From assembly GCA_036501145.1 (NCBI GenBank), contig DASYAV010000249.1, forward strand, positions 85,109 through 149,108: 64,000 nucleotides of DNA. Direction: 5' to 3'. A model generated the notes under the pieces. That model did not search any database. It saw only the letters and a program-made list of their open reading frames with translations, and was not told the origin of the DNA. Shown here piece by piece: positions 44,694-54,927 of this stretch. Made by a program: the position numbers and the translations under genes. Every line of letters starts with the position of its first letter. The stretch's first letter is position 1. Source of the stretch: PALSA-505 sp036501145. Its GTDB lineage: Bacteria > Actinomycetota > Actinomycetes > Streptosporangiales > Streptosporangiaceae.

Positions 44694-45707
44694 TCAGCCG
44701 CGGTCGCGGCAGGCCACGATGCGGCGGATGACCCGTTCCAGCGCATAACCGGCGCTGGCGCCTTCGCCCTTGACCTGGGCATCGGCTTCGGCGACCGCCG
44801 CCAGGGCGGCGGCCACCCCGTCCGGGGTCCAGCCGCTGAGCTGCCGCCGGACACGGTCGATCTTCCAGCCCGGCATGCCGAGCTGCCCGGCCAGCGCGTC
44901 GCTGCTCTTCCCGCGCGGCACGGCCCCGACCTTTCCCAGCCCCCGCACCCCCTGCGCCAGCGCGCTGCTGATCAGCACGGGTGCCACCCCGGTGGCCAGG
45001 GCCCAGCGCAGCTGCTCCAGCGCATCGGCCAGCCGGCCCTCGACGGCCCGGTCGGCCACACTGAACCCGCTCGCCTCCGCCCGGCCCCGGTAGTACCGCG
45101 CCACTGTCGGCTGGTCGATGCTGCCCGCGACGTCGTCGGCGAGCTGGGCACAGGCGGCGGCCAGCTCGCTCAAATCGGTGCCGACCGCGTCGATCAGCGC
45201 CCGCACCGTGCCCTGGTTCACCTTCCGGCCGAGGCGGCGGAACTCGCCCCGGACGAAGTCGATCCGCTCATCGGCCCGGGAGACCTTGGCGCAGCGCACC
45301 ACCCGCACACCGGTTTTCGTCAGCGCTGCGAGCAGCGCCTTGCCCTTGGCTCCCCCGGCGTGGGTGAGCACGAGTGCGGTGTCCGGCTCCGGGGACGCCG
45401 CGTAACGCTCCAGGGCGGCGGCGAGGTCCTTACCCGCGTCCTGGACGCCGCGCAGCACGACGGCGCGCGCCCCGCCGAACAGCGACGGTGACACCAGGGA
45501 CAGGAACTCACCGGGGCTCAGCCCGGCCGCGGGCACGTCCTGCGCCTTGTCAACGCCGGCCGTGTCCTGGGCGGAACCGGCCGTCTCATCCTCGGCGGCC
45601 GCCTCGGCGACCAGGCTGCTCACCGCCCGGTCGACGAGCAGCTCCTCCTCGCCCACCACGAGGCTCACCGGGGATGGGGCGGACGCGGCCGGGGCTGACG
45701 CAGGCAC
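44694..45707 (-). CDS. holA: DNA polymerase III subunit delta
   Basis: The product has 337 residues. The N-terminal part starts VSLVVGEEELLVDRAVSSL, the clamp-loader delta fold. LGRKVNQGTVRALIDAVGTDLSELAAACAQLADDV and the C-terminal collar domain follow (DALEQLRWALATGVAPVLISSALAQGVRGL). It opens the beta clamp during loading. GTG 45707 is used. Its usual neighbour rpsT is present. Confidence 0.94.
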   Translation of the reverse strand: MPASAPAASAPSPVSLVVGEEELLVDRAVSSLVAEAAAEDETAGSAQDTAGVDKAQDVPAAGLSPGEFLSLVSPSLFGGARAVVLRGVQDAGKDLAAALERYAASPEPDTALVLTHAGGAKGKALLAALTKTGVRVVRCAKVSRADERIDFVRGEFRRLGRKVNQGTVRALIDAVGTDLSELAAACAQLADDVAGSIDQPTVARYYRGRAEASGFSVADRAVEGRLADALEQLRWALATGVAPVLISSALAQGVRGLGKVGAVPRGKSSDALAGQLGMPGWKIDRVRRQLSGWTPDGVAAALAAVAEADAQVKGEGASAGYALERVIRRIVACRDRG

Positions 45708-45893
45708 CGCCTCAGCTTAGGCCACCCGCCCCGGCGGCAACCCCGCGAAAGGCGCAGCCGCGGCGGGATTCTCCCAACCGATCGGCGCCCAGCGGCGTCT
45801 TCTAGGTCGTGGGCCGCTTCACTCCCCGACAGCAGGTGCGGCCCCGGGCTCAGGGCGTTCCACGGGCTGGCCAGGGAAGGTTGATGAGGCAGC

Positions 45894-46859
45894 GTGAAAT
45901 CGCGGTGGTTCCCCGGTAGCCGGGGAATGAGGATAGCCAGCGCGGCAGCTGTGGCCGCGGTGTGCTGCGGGGTGCTGGCAGGCGCCGCGGCGGCCCCCGG
46001 CCGGGCAGCGGCCGCTGTGGCCAGCCCGGCCGGTGACTCGCCGGACGGGTTCTGGTACGGGACCGACAGCTGGCCGATCACGATCGGCGGGAACGCGCCC
46101 TACCAGGAGCCGGCCATCGGCGGCAATTACGGCGGCTACATCGGGATGGCCGGCAGCTGGGCCTGGTGGGAGGGCTGCCACGGCCAGGTCGCCTGGTCGT
46201 CCGACAACAGCACGCGGGCCAACACCAATTACCGGACCTACCACAAGGGCATCGGCACCGGCGTGTACTGGTTCATGGGCGGGCCGGGCGTGGACGCGAA
46301 CTACAACGGGACCACCGCCGAGGCGTACAGCTTCGGCGAGAACCAGGCCCGGAAGACGCTGTACGAGCTGGGCCACATGCACATCTCGCTCACCTACCCG
46401 GTGATATTCGCCGACATCGAGCTGCCCGGAATCGCGCCGGCCCCCGACAACGGCTGGAATTCGGTTTACACCTCGCCGTGCAGCGGAACGGTCAAGCAGT
46501 CTTATGTTCCGGTGGCCCTGGACCGGGCCGACTTCAACGGCTATGCCGCCTACCTGACCAGCCACTCCGCGTACAAAGTGGGAGTGTATTCGGCGCCCCA
46601 GATATGGACGGATATTTTCGGCACCGGTGTCGATTCGCTCATTCCCAACACCTACGAATGGACCTACTCCGGCTACACCAGCAGCCTGTCCCACACCCCC
46701 GACGGCTGGTGCCTGCGCGGCACGGACACCTGCGCGGCCTTCTTCGGCGGGCAGAAGTCCACCAGCCAGTACGCGCTCATGTGGCAGTGGTCCGGCGGCG
46801 GCGGGACCTCGAACGGGTACGGCGACTTCGACCAGATCGACAGCACCAGGACGCCCTAG
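45894..46859 (+). CDS. Secreted glycoside-hydrolase-like protein
   Basis: The product has 321 residues. A signal peptide (about 1-40, RIASAAAVAAVCCGVLAGAAAAPGRAAA) is followed by a single barrel-like domain: GFWYGTDSWPI, TGVYWFMGGPG, YPVIFADIELPGI, KVGVYSAPQIWTDIFG, ALMWQWSGG. The alternating strands and the acidic pair in FADIELP recall GH25/DUF1906-type TIM barrels, though I cannot assign a family with certainty. It is probably extracellular and acts on polysaccharide or peptidoglycan. GTG 45894 follows GATGAGG. Divergent from holA. Confidence 0.65.
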   Translation: MKSRWFPGSRGMRIASAAAVAAVCCGVLAGAAAAPGRAAAAVASPAGDSPDGFWYGTDSWPITIGGNAPYQEPAIGGNYGGYIGMAGSWAWWEGCHGQVAWSSDNSTRANTNYRTYHKGIGTGVYWFMGGPGVDANYNGTTAEAYSFGENQARKTLYELGHMHISLTYPVIFADIELPGIAPAPDNGWNSVYTSPCSGTVKQSYVPVALDRADFNGYAAYLTSHSAYKVGVYSAPQIWTDIFGTGVDSLIPNTYEWTYSGYTSSLSHTPDGWCLRGTDTCAAFFGGQKSTSQYALMWQWSGGGGTSNGYGDFDQIDSTRTP

Positions 46860-46949
46860 AGCCCCGGGCCGCCGTGCTGCCCAGCCGGGGTAGAGAGCCG
46901 AGCATCCGGCAGCATGGCGGCCCGGTCTGTGCGGTGACGGCGGGCCAGG

Positions 46950-48161
46950 TCAGGGCACGACGGGCTCGGCGCCACGCCAGACCCGCTGCGGCTGCAGGCC
47001 GTAGGACCAGGCGAAGGCACCTTCGTGGTCGGCGTCCCACAGCACCATGTCCGCGAACCGGCCACGGACCAGGGCGCCGCGGTCGGGCGCCCGCAGCGCG
47101 TGCGCGCCGCCGATCGTGGCCGCGCGCAGCGCCTCGGTCACGCTCATCCCGAACTCGGCGATGGCCAGTGACATCACCAGCGGCATCGACGTGATCCCGT
47201 TGCCGCCGGGGGTGTGGTCGGTGCCCAGTGCCACGGCCACGCCCTTGTCCAGCAGGGACCGCACCGGCGGGCGCCGCCCGGTCTGCATCGAGGTGCCGGG
47301 GCAGACGACCGCGGCCACACCCGCCTGGGCCAGCGCGGCGACGTCGTCATCGTCGGCCTCGTGCAGCAGGTCCGCGGAGGCGCAGCCGATCTCGGCGGCC
47401 AGCCGGGCCGCGCCGGTGCGCGACTGCCCGCAGGCGTGCAGCCTGGGCAGCAGGCCTGCCGCCCGGCCCGCGGCGAGGATCCAGCGGGCCTCGTGCTCGG
47501 TGAACCGGCCCTCTTCGCAGTACACGTCCACGCTGTCGGCGCCCGCGGCGGCGGCGTCCGAACACCAGGAGCCCACTGCGTCGACGTAGTCGTGCCGCCG
47601 CCCGAAGTACTCCGGCGGGACCGAGTGCGCGGCCAGGAACGTCACGTGGATCCGCGGCACCGCGATCTCGCTCTCCAGCGAGCGGAGCAGCCGCACGTCG
47701 GCCAGCTCACCATCCCTGGTGAGGTGATAACCCGTCTTGGCTTCGATCGTCGTGGTGCCGGAGAACAGCCAGTCGCGCAGCCGCCTGCGCACCCCGTCGC
47801 ACAGCGTCCACGGGTCCGTCCCCCTGGTGACGGTGACCGTCGAGGCCATCCCGCCACCGGCGGCGGCGATCTCGGTCGCCGACGAGCCGCCCGAGCGCAT
47901 CGCCAGCTCGGCCCACCGGTTTCCGGCGTACACCGGGTGCGTGTGCGCATCGATCAGGCCGGGTGTGACCAGCCCCCCGCCGAGGTTCTCCACGTGGTCG
48001 ACGTCGACGATGTCGTCGATGACGCCCGGGATGCTTTCCGGCAGTTCAGCGGCGGGCCCGACCCAGGTGATCCGTTCGTCCTGGGTGAGAATGGCGGCGT
48101 TGCTCAGTATCTCGGACCCGGTCCACAGCCGGCCGATGTTCGTCAGCAGGCGTACGGTCAC
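46950..48161 (-). CDS. hutI: Imidazolonepropionase
   Basis: The product has 403 residues. The amidohydrolase metal site DAHTHPVYAG (His73, His75), AGNRWAEL, EAKTGYHL, the histidine in FLAAHSVP, then HACGQSRTGAARLAAEIGCAS, and the GTDHTPGGNGITSMPLVM segment place it in the HutI family. It opens the imidazolone ring in histidine degradation. No hutU or hutH lies nearby, so the pathway is split in this genome. GTG 48161. The 478-bp upstream gap (48162-48639) shows no gene. Confidence 0.94.
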   Translation of the reverse strand: MTVRLLTNIGRLWTGSEILSNAAILTQDERITWVGPAAELPESIPGVIDDIVDVDHVENLGGGLVTPGLIDAHTHPVYAGNRWAELAMRSGGSSATEIAAAGGGMASTVTVTRGTDPWTLCDGVRRRLRDWLFSGTTTIEAKTGYHLTRDGELADVRLLRSLESEIAVPRIHVTFLAAHSVPPEYFGRRHDYVDAVGSWCSDAAAAGADSVDVYCEEGRFTEHEARWILAAGRAAGLLPRLHACGQSRTGAARLAAEIGCASADLLHEADDDDVAALAQAGVAAVVCPGTSMQTGRRPPVRSLLDKGVAVALGTDHTPGGNGITSMPLVMSLAIAEFGMSVTEALRAATIGGAHALRAPDRGALVRGRFADMVLWDADHEGAFAWSYGLQPQRVWRGAEPVVP

Positions 48162-48639
48162 CGGACCACCATGCCCGGTGTGCCCGGGCCAGGAACTTGG
48201 GTCCTGTGCCGCATGCGATCACCTGCCATGATCGAGCCGACGAACGGATACCAACAGGCGTCCAGTGAAGTGAATCGTACACTCGGCGAGCGTGGTCGCG
48301 TCCGGTAGATGGGGAAGGCAACGTATTCAGTCCCGCTACGGTAATCCAGTGTTCGCATGGTGTACAGCCCGAATGGCCCGAACGAGGGGCCCAAATTCGT
48401 GGTTTAGGCCCGGCCGCTCACCGCGCCCGGTGACGCGGCAAGCCTTCTGTGAGCATCCCGGGGCTGACCGTAACTGATTACACGCAGTACCGACCGAACG
48501 CAAAGAGTAATCATTGGCCGCCCCGCGTAACGCCATGCAATCGTCAGCAGAATCACCCGCGCGCATTTCCCGGAAAAGGAAAACGTACATTAGGTTCGTT
48601 CCATGCGGTTACGGGCGGCTGAGTGCGGCGGCAGTCCCG
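48162..48639. other. Intergenic region upstream of hutI, no gene seen
   Basis: It is lower in GC than its surroundings and contains no frame with a ribosome site. It probably holds the hutI promoter and the end of hflX mRNA. I could not identify a specific operator. Confidence 0.45.
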
Positions 48640-50145
48640 TTACCGCACGTCGGCGGGCCGCCCGGCCGGGCGATGCCCATTACTGTGAGTGATCGCCTCT
48701 GCGGTGGGCTCGTTCTCGTCTACCGGGGTTCCCGTCCGCTCCAGCTCGGCGGCCAGCCGCTGCGGAACCCGCGCGTGCAGCATCGTGCCCTGGGCGCCGT
48801 GCTGCACGCCGAGCACCTCGCCCGCCTGGTGCGCCCGGGCGAGCAGGTCTCCCCGGTCGTAGGGGACGACCACGTGCACTTCGCGGTCCCGGCGGGGCAG
48901 CACGCGCTCCACCGCGGCCAGCAGTTCCTCCGCGCCCTCGCCGGTCCGCGCCGACACCACGACGCAGTCCCGCTCGCGCAGCCGCAGCGCCTCCACCGCG
49001 ATCGGGTCGGCCACGTCCGCCTTGTTGATCACCACGAGCTCGGCCACGTCACCGGCGCCGATCTCCCGCAGCACCTCACGGACCGCGCTGAGCTGGGCCG
49101 CCGGATCCGGGTCGCTGCCGTCCACCACGTGCAGGATCAGGTCGGCCTGCGCGACCTCCTCGAGCGTGGACCGGAACGCGTCGACGAGCTGGTGCGGCAG
49201 GTGCCGGACGAAGCCGACGGTGTCGGTCAGCGTGAACGCCCGGCCGGCCGGGGTCTGGGCGCGCCGCACCGCGGAGTCCAGCGTGGCGAACAGCGCGTCC
49301 GCCACCAGCACCCCCGACCCGGTGAGCCGGTTGAGCAGGCTCGACTTGCCGGCGTTGGTGTAGCCGGCGATCGCCACCGACGGCACCTCACGCCGGCGGC
49401 GCTGCCCGCGCCGCACCTCACGGCCGGTCGCCATGCCGGCGATCTCCCGGCGCAGCTTGGCCGCCCGGGCCCGGATCCGGCGCCGGTCGGTCTCGATCTT
49501 CGTCTCGCCGGGGCCGCGGGTCCCGATGCCGCCGCCGCCGGCCACCCTGCCACCGGCCTGCCGGGACAGCGATTCGCCCCAGCCACGCAGCCGGGGCAGG
49601 AAGTACTCCAGCTGGGCCAGCTCGACCTGGGCCTTGCCTTCCTTGCTCCGCGCGTGCTGGGCGAAGATGTCCAGGATCAGCGCGGTGCGGTCGATCACCT
49701 TGACCCGGACCACGCCTTCCAGGCGGCGCAGCTGGCTGGGGCTGAGCTCGCCGTCGCAGATGACGGTGTCCGCGCCCTCGGCGGCCACGATCTCCGCCAG
49801 CTCCCTGGCCTTGCCCGCCCCCACGTAGGTCGCCGGGTCCGGCCGGCCGCGGCGCTGGATCATGCCCTCCAGCACCTGTGAGCCGGCCGTCTCGGCCAGC
49901 TGGGACAGCTCCCGCAGCGAGTTCTCCGCGGTCGCCAGCGTGCCGTCGGTCCACACCCCGATCAGCACCACCCGCTCGAGGCGCAGCTCCCGGTATTCGA
50001 CCTCGCTGACGTCCTGGAGCTCGGTGGACAATCCCGCGACCCGGCGCAGCGCCGCCCTGTCCTCGAGATCCAGTTCACCCGGCTCCAGCACCGGGGCCAG
50101 CGTGGCAGCTGGCTGGTCAGGCAGCCTGCGCGATGGCGCGGTCAT
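48640..50145 (-). CDS. hflX: GTPase HflX
   Basis: The product has 501 residues. The HflX N-terminal domain ends in GPGETKIETDRRRIRARAAKLRREI, and the G domain has G1 GYTNAGKSSL, G3 DTVGFV and G4 NKAD. HflX splits stalled ribosomes under stress. ATG 50145 has GGAGG very close (3 nt). ATG 50232 would add 29 residues and has no SD. The usual hflX-dapF neighbourhood is interrupted by the aceB-glc and RHH/DUF4097 blocks. Confidence 0.94.
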   Translation of the reverse strand: MTAPSRRLPDQPAATLAPVLEPGELDLEDRAALRRVAGLSTELQDVSEVEYRELRLERVVLIGVWTDGTLATAENSLRELSQLAETAGSQVLEGMIQRRGRPDPATYVGAGKARELAEIVAAEGADTVICDGELSPSQLRRLEGVVRVKVIDRTALILDIFAQHARSKEGKAQVELAQLEYFLPRLRGWGESLSRQAGGRVAGGGGIGTRGPGETKIETDRRRIRARAAKLRREIAGMATGREVRRGQRRRREVPSVAIAGYTNAGKSSLLNRLTGSGVLVADALFATLDSAVRRAQTPAGRAFTLTDTVGFVRHLPHQLVDAFRSTLEEVAQADLILHVVDGSDPDPAAQLSAVREVLREIGAGDVAELVVINKADVADPIAVEALRLRERDCVVVSARTGEGAEELLAAVERVLPRRDREVHVVVPYDRGDLLARAHQAGEVLGVQHGAQGTMLHARVPQRLAAELERTGTPVDENEPTAEAITHSNGHRPAGRPADVR

Positions 50146-50391
50146 CGTCCTCCAAGCCGGGCAACCTCCCCCGGGCACCGCCGCCCGGGCGTTTCGTCCC
50201 CCGATAGTCGCATGCTCTTGTTCTTCCTTCATCTCATTAACACCCGGCCGCCCCCAGATGTGCCCGGGCCCCTTGCTACCGGCGGGTAACTGGGGGCTTT
50301 GGCCTGTGATCGTGAGCCTTCCGCTCCAGCTAAGCGGTTATCCACCGCCACCGGCGCTCGCCTGGCTGGGCCGGGCCGGCTGGGGCGGGTT

Positions 50392-50405
50392 CCTTGATTT
50401 CAAGG
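50392..50405. promoter_or_regulatory. 14-bp palindrome upstream of aceB
   Basis: CCTTGA-TT-TCAAGG is an exact inverted repeat, 43 bp before the aceB GTG and just upstream of a TAGGAT (50413-50418) -10-like hexamer. It is a candidate operator for the glyoxylate genes; the regulator is not identifiable. Confidence 0.45.
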
Positions 50406-50448
50406 GAGTTTCTAGGATGGTGGGGACGGATCCGGGAGGAGAGTGCGC

Positions 50449-52056
50449 GTGAGCGACATCCAAGGTGTGCAGATCACCGGCGAGGACGGCCCCAGGTACG
50501 GCGAGATCCTGACCGGCGAGGCGCTCAGCCTGCTCGCCACCTTGCACCGGGAACTCGCGCCACGGCGGGCCGAACTGCTGGCCGCCCGGCACCAGCGGCA
50601 GCGCGCGCTGGCCGGCGGCGGGACGCTGGACTTCCTGCCCGAGACCAGGGACATCCGGGAGGACCGCACGTGGCGGGTCGCCGACCCGGCCCCGGGCCTG
50701 GTGGACCGCCGGGTGGAGATCACCGGGCCCACCGACAAGAAGATGACGATCAACGCGCTGAACTCTGGCGCGAAGGTGTGGCTGGCCGACTTCGAGGACG
50801 CCAACACGCCGCTGTGGCACAACATGATCGGCGGCCAGCTCAACCTGCGCGACGCGCTGGATCGCACCATCGACTTCACCAGCGGCGAGGGCAAGGAGTA
50901 CAAGCTCAAGGACGACGCGGAGCTGGCCACGATCGTGGTCCGGCCGCGCGGCTGGCACCTGGACGAGAAGCACATCACGATTGACGGCCAGCGCGCCTCG
51001 GGCAGCCTCACCGACTTCGCGCTGTACATGACGACGTCGGCCCGGCGGCAGCTGGCCAAGGGCAAGGGACCGTACTTCTACCTGGCCAAGAACGAGCACC
51101 ATCTGGAAGCACGGCTGTGGAACGACGCGTTCAATATCGCGCAGGACGCGCTGGGCATCGCGCGCGGCACGATCCGCGCCACCGTTCTCATCGAGACGAT
51201 CCCGGCCGCCTTCCAGATGGTGGAGATCCTCTACGAGCTGCGGGAGCACTCCGCCGGGCTGAACGCCGGCCGGTGGGACTACCTGTTCAGCGTGATCAAG
51301 AACTTCCGCACCAGGGGCCGCGATTTCGTCCTGCCGGACCGCAACTCGGTCACGATGACCGCCCCTTTCATGCGGGCCTACGCCGAACTGCTGGTGAAGA
51401 CCTGCCACGGCCGCGGCGCGCACGCGATCGGCGGCATGGCCGCGTTCATCCCCAGCCGGCGCGATCCCGAGGTCAACAAGGTCGCGATGGACAAGGTGCG
51501 GCAGGACAAGACCCGCGAGTCCGGCGACGGGTTCGACGGGTCCTGGGTCGCCCACCCGGACCTGGTGCCGCTGTGCCGCGAGGTGTTCGACGGAGTGCTC
51601 GGCGACCGGCCGAACCAGCTCGGCAAGCTGCGCAGCGAGGTGAGCGTCACCGCCGAGGACCTGCTGTCGGTGGCCAAGACCCCGGGCGAGATCACCGAGG
51701 CCGGGCTGCGCAACAACGTCAGCGTCGGGCTGCAGTACCTGGCCAGCTGGCTGAACGGGTCCGGCGCGGTGGCGATCTTCAACCTGATGGAGGACGCGGC
51801 CACCGCGGAGATCGCCCGGTCCCAGGTCTGGCAGTGGCTGCACAACGGCATCACGCTCGCCGACACCGGCCACCAGGTCACCCAGGAGCTGGTGACCCGG
51901 ATCATCGACGAGGAGCTGGCCAAGGTCAAGGACGCGGGCGGCGCGGAGTTCCACGCCCCCCGCTACGACGACGCGGTCGCGCTGCTGCGGGAGGTCGCGC
52001 TGGCCGACGATTACTCCGAGTTCCTCACGCTGCCCGCCTACGAGCGCATGCCCTGA
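50449..52056 (+). CDS. aceB: Malate synthase (A type)
   Basis: The product has 535 residues. The family segments TRDIREDRTWRVADPAPGL, NALNSGAKVWLADFEDA, ATVLIETIPAAFQM, LNAGRWDYLFSVIKNF and GGMAAFIP are intact. It condenses glyoxylate with acetyl-CoA to give malate. GTG 50449 is preferred over GTG 50443 because GGGAGGA (50434-50440) is 8 nt upstream of it. It leads a cluster with glcDEF, which produces glyoxylate from glycolate; isocitrate lyase is not in the window. Confidence 0.97.
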   Translation: MSDIQGVQITGEDGPRYGEILTGEALSLLATLHRELAPRRAELLAARHQRQRALAGGGTLDFLPETRDIREDRTWRVADPAPGLVDRRVEITGPTDKKMTINALNSGAKVWLADFEDANTPLWHNMIGGQLNLRDALDRTIDFTSGEGKEYKLKDDAELATIVVRPRGWHLDEKHITIDGQRASGSLTDFALYMTTSARRQLAKGKGPYFYLAKNEHHLEARLWNDAFNIAQDALGIARGTIRATVLIETIPAAFQMVEILYELREHSAGLNAGRWDYLFSVIKNFRTRGRDFVLPDRNSVTMTAPFMRAYAELLVKTCHGRGAHAIGGMAAFIPSRRDPEVNKVAMDKVRQDKTRESGDGFDGSWVAHPDLVPLCREVFDGVLGDRPNQLGKLRSEVSVTAEDLLSVAKTPGEITEAGLRNNVSVGLQYLASWLNGSGAVAIFNLMEDAATAEIARSQVWQWLHNGITLADTGHQVTQELVTRIIDEELAKVKDAGGAEFHAPRYDDAVALLREVALADDYSEFLTLPAYERMP

Positions 52057-52120
52057 TGGCCGCTCCGGCGAGCGTGCGGCCGGCCTCCGCCCGCCCGGCC
52101 CGCCAACGGCAGGAGTTGCC

Positions 52121-53569
52121 ATGATGGACACGCTGGCCCGGGCGATAACCGAGGTCTGCGGTGCGGACTACGTGATCACCGACCCGGCCGAGCTGCGCAC
52201 CTACGAGTGCGACGGGCTGACCTCACACCGCAGCACCCCGGGGATCGTGGCGCTGCCGGAGACCGCCGGCCAGGTGGCCGGGGTGGTGCGGGCGTGCGCC
52301 GCGGCCGGCACGCCGTTCGTCGCCCGCGGCTCGGGCACGGGGCTGTCCGGCGGGGCGCTGGCGCCCGGGAACGGCGTGCTGATCGTCACCTCGCGGATGC
52401 GGAAGATCATCGAGATCGACGCCCGCAGCCGCCGTGCGGTGGTGGAGCCGGGGGTGACCAACCTGGCGGTGAGCAAGGCGGCCGAGCCTTACGGCTACTT
52501 CTACGCGCCTGATCCGTCCAGCCAGGTGGTTTGCTCGATCGGCGGGAACGTGGCGGAGAACTCCGGCGGCGCGCACTGCCTGAAGAACGGCTTCACCGTC
52601 AACCACGTGGCCGGCCTCGAGGTGGTCACGCCGGACGGGGAGATCGTCTGGCTGGGCGACGGCACCGGCGCGTCACCGGGGTATGACCTGCTGGGCGCGT
52701 TCACCGGGTCGGAGGGCACCCTCGGCATCGTCACCAAGGTCATCGTGCGGCTGACCCGGATCCCGGCGGCGGTCACCACGCTGCTGGCCGGGTTCGGCAC
52801 CACCGGTGAGGGCGGTGCGGCGGTGTCGGCGATCATCGCGGCAGGCATCGTGCCCGCCGCGATCGAGATGATGGACGCGCTGTCCATCGCGGCGGCCGAG
52901 GCGGCCGTGCACTGCAACTACCCCGAGGGCGCGGGCGCGGTGCTGGTCGTCGAACTGGACGGCCCGGAGGCGGATGTCGAGGCGGAGACCAGCGCGGTGC
53001 GCCGGATCTGCGAGCAGGCCGGCGCCTTCGAGATCCGCGCCGCGGCCGACCCGGCCGAGCGGGCGGTGATCTGGGCCGGGCGCAAGTCCGCGTTCGCCGC
53101 GGTGGGCCGGATCAGCACGTCCTACATCGTGCAGGATGGCGTGGTGCCCCGGTCCACGCTGCATGACGTGCTGGACCGGATCGCGGCGCTGTCCGAGCAG
53201 ACCGGCATCCGGGTGGCCAATGTGTTCCACGCCGGCGACGGCAACCTGCACCCGCTGGTGCTGCTGGATGCCGACACCGACCCTGAGCAGGCTGAGGAGC
53301 TGTCAGGGGCCATCCTCGACCTGTGCATCGAGCACGGCGGGTCGATCACCGGCGAGCACGGTGTCGGAGTCGACAAGTCGAGGTACATGCCGAAGATGTT
53401 CAGCCCGGGCGACCTGGACACCATGCAGATGCTGCGCTGCGCGTTCGACCCGCGTGGGCTGTGCAACCCGGGCAAGATCTACCCGACGCCACGGCTGTGC
53501 GGCGAGGTGCCCGGCTTCCGGCGCGGCCCGCATCCGCTGGTCGAAGCGGGCCAGGCGGACCAGCTGTGA
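52121..53569 (+). CDS. glcD: Glycolate oxidase subunit GlcD
   Basis: The product has 482 residues. The FAD-binding PCMH domain has VARGSGTGLSGGA and FYAPDPSSQ with SIGGNVAENSGG. The C-terminal FAD-linked oxidase domain has VFHAGDGNLHPLVLLD and ITGEHGVGVDKSRYM, the catalytic histidine region. It oxidises glycolate to glyoxylate with GlcE and GlcF. Start ATG 52121 has AGGAG 5 nt upstream. The stop overlaps the glcE GTG. Confidence 0.96.
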   Translation: MMDTLARAITEVCGADYVITDPAELRTYECDGLTSHRSTPGIVALPETAGQVAGVVRACAAAGTPFVARGSGTGLSGGALAPGNGVLIVTSRMRKIIEIDARSRRAVVEPGVTNLAVSKAAEPYGYFYAPDPSSQVVCSIGGNVAENSGGAHCLKNGFTVNHVAGLEVVTPDGEIVWLGDGTGASPGYDLLGAFTGSEGTLGIVTKVIVRLTRIPAAVTTLLAGFGTTGEGGAAVSAIIAAGIVPAAIEMMDALSIAAAEAAVHCNYPEGAGAVLVVELDGPEADVEAETSAVRRICEQAGAFEIRAAADPAERAVIWAGRKSAFAAVGRISTSYIVQDGVVPRSTLHDVLDRIAALSEQTGIRVANVFHAGDGNLHPLVLLDADTDPEQAEELSGAILDLCIEHGGSITGEHGVGVDKSRYMPKMFSPGDLDTMQMLRCAFDPRGLCNPGKIYPTPRLCGEVPGFRRGPHPLVEAGQADQL

Positions 53570-54927
53570 CCAGCCGGCCGGCCACCGGCGGGCCGCAGGG
53601 CGCGGCGTCCGGCGCGGGTGACCCCGGCGCGGGCCGGGTCCAGGACGTGCTGGCCGCGGCCTGTGCGGCGCTGCGCCCGGCGGGTGAGGCGGACGCGGTG
53701 GCCGGCGTGCGGCCGGCCTGGGTCGCCTCCCCCGTCTCGGTGCCGGAGGCCGCGGCCACGATGCGGGCGGCCGCCGGGCTGGATCTCGCGGTGGTGCCGC
53801 GGGGCAGCGGGTCACGGCTGGCCTGGGGGCTGCCGCCGCGGCGCTGCGACCTGGTCATCGACACCAGCGGGCTGAATGAGGTGATCGAGCACGCGGCCGG
53901 CGACTGGGTGGCCAGCGTGCAGGCCGGCGTGCGGATGGACCAGCTCAGCGCGGTTCTCGGCGAGGCCGGGCAGCGGCTGTCACTGGACCTGCCCACGGAC
54001 GGCCGGGGGGCCGCCCAGCACGCGGCGGGCACGGCCGGCGGCATGCTGGCCACCGGGATGGCCGGACCGCAGCGGTTGCGCTACGGGCCGCCGCGGGACC
54101 TGCTCACCGGGATGACCGTGGTGCGCGCGGACGGCCTGGTGGCCCGGTCGGGCGGCAAGGTGGTCAAGAACGTGGCCGGCTACGACCTGGCCAAGCTGTT
54201 CGCCGGGTCCTACGGGACGCTCGGCCTGATCGCCGAGGCCACGTTCCGGCTGCACCCGGTGCCCGCCGCGGCGGCCTGGATCACGCTGGAGTGCCCGGGC
54301 GCGGCCGAGGCAGCCGCGGCCGTGGCGGCTGCGGTGGAATCCCAGCTGCAGGCGTCGGCGGTGGAGGTCGACCGGGCGGCGCCCGGCGCCCCGGTACGGG
54401 TCGGCGTGCTGCTCGAGGGCAGCAACTCTGATGGCGTGCCGGTCCGCGTGGCCGGGATGCTTGACCTGCTCGGCACCGGCGCCGTGGCTGGCAGCGAGGC
54501 GCCCGCCTGGTGGGGCCGCAGCACGGCCGCCCCGGCCGGCGGCACGCTGATCAGGATCGCGTTCTGGTCCGGCGCGCTGCGGTCCGTCCTGGACGCGGTG
54601 GACGTGGCCGCGGCGGCGGGCGGACTGGCCGCGGCCGTCGGCGGCTCGCCGGGCGCGGGTGTGCTCTACGCGGCGCTGGACGGGCAGGCCAGCCCGGCGG
54701 CGGTGGCGTCATTCGTCACCGCGCTGCGCGCCACGGCGGGCCGGGCCCCGGCGGCCGGATTCCCGCCCGCCCGCGGCAGCGCCGTCGTGCTCACCGCCCC
54801 GCCCGCGGTCCGCGGCGCGGTAGACGTGTGGGGACCGGTGCCCGATGCCGCGCTGATCCGCGCGGTGAAGGACCAGTTCGACCCGGGCCACCGGATGGCG
54901 CCCGGCCGGTTCGCGGGAGGAGTCTGA
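53566..54927 (+). CDS. glcE: Glycolate oxidase subunit GlcE
   Basis: The product has 453 residues, the FAD-binding companion of GlcD. VVPRGSGSRLAWGLPPRRCDLVID and KVVKNVAGYDLAKLFAGSYGTLGLI are the PCMH motifs. The N-terminus is a low-complexity Gly/Ala-rich stretch (1-30). The C-terminal half is short, as in GlcE. GTG 53566 overlaps the glcD stop (GTGA). It directly precedes glcF without a gap. Confidence 0.93.
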   Translation: MTSRPATGGPQGAASGAGDPGAGRVQDVLAAACAALRPAGEADAVAGVRPAWVASPVSVPEAAATMRAAAGLDLAVVPRGSGSRLAWGLPPRRCDLVIDTSGLNEVIEHAAGDWVASVQAGVRMDQLSAVLGEAGQRLSLDLPTDGRGAAQHAAGTAGGMLATGMAGPQRLRYGPPRDLLTGMTVVRADGLVARSGGKVVKNVAGYDLAKLFAGSYGTLGLIAEATFRLHPVPAAAAWITLECPGAAEAAAAVAAAVESQLQASAVEVDRAAPGAPVRVGVLLEGSNSDGVPVRVAGMLDLLGTGAVAGSEAPAWWGRSTAAPAGGTLIRIAFWSGALRSVLDAVDVAAAAGGLAAAVGGSPGAGVLYAALDGQASPAAVASFVTALRATAGRAPAAGFPPARGSAVVLTAPPAVRGAVDVWGPVPDAALIRAVKDQFDPGHRMAPGRFAGGV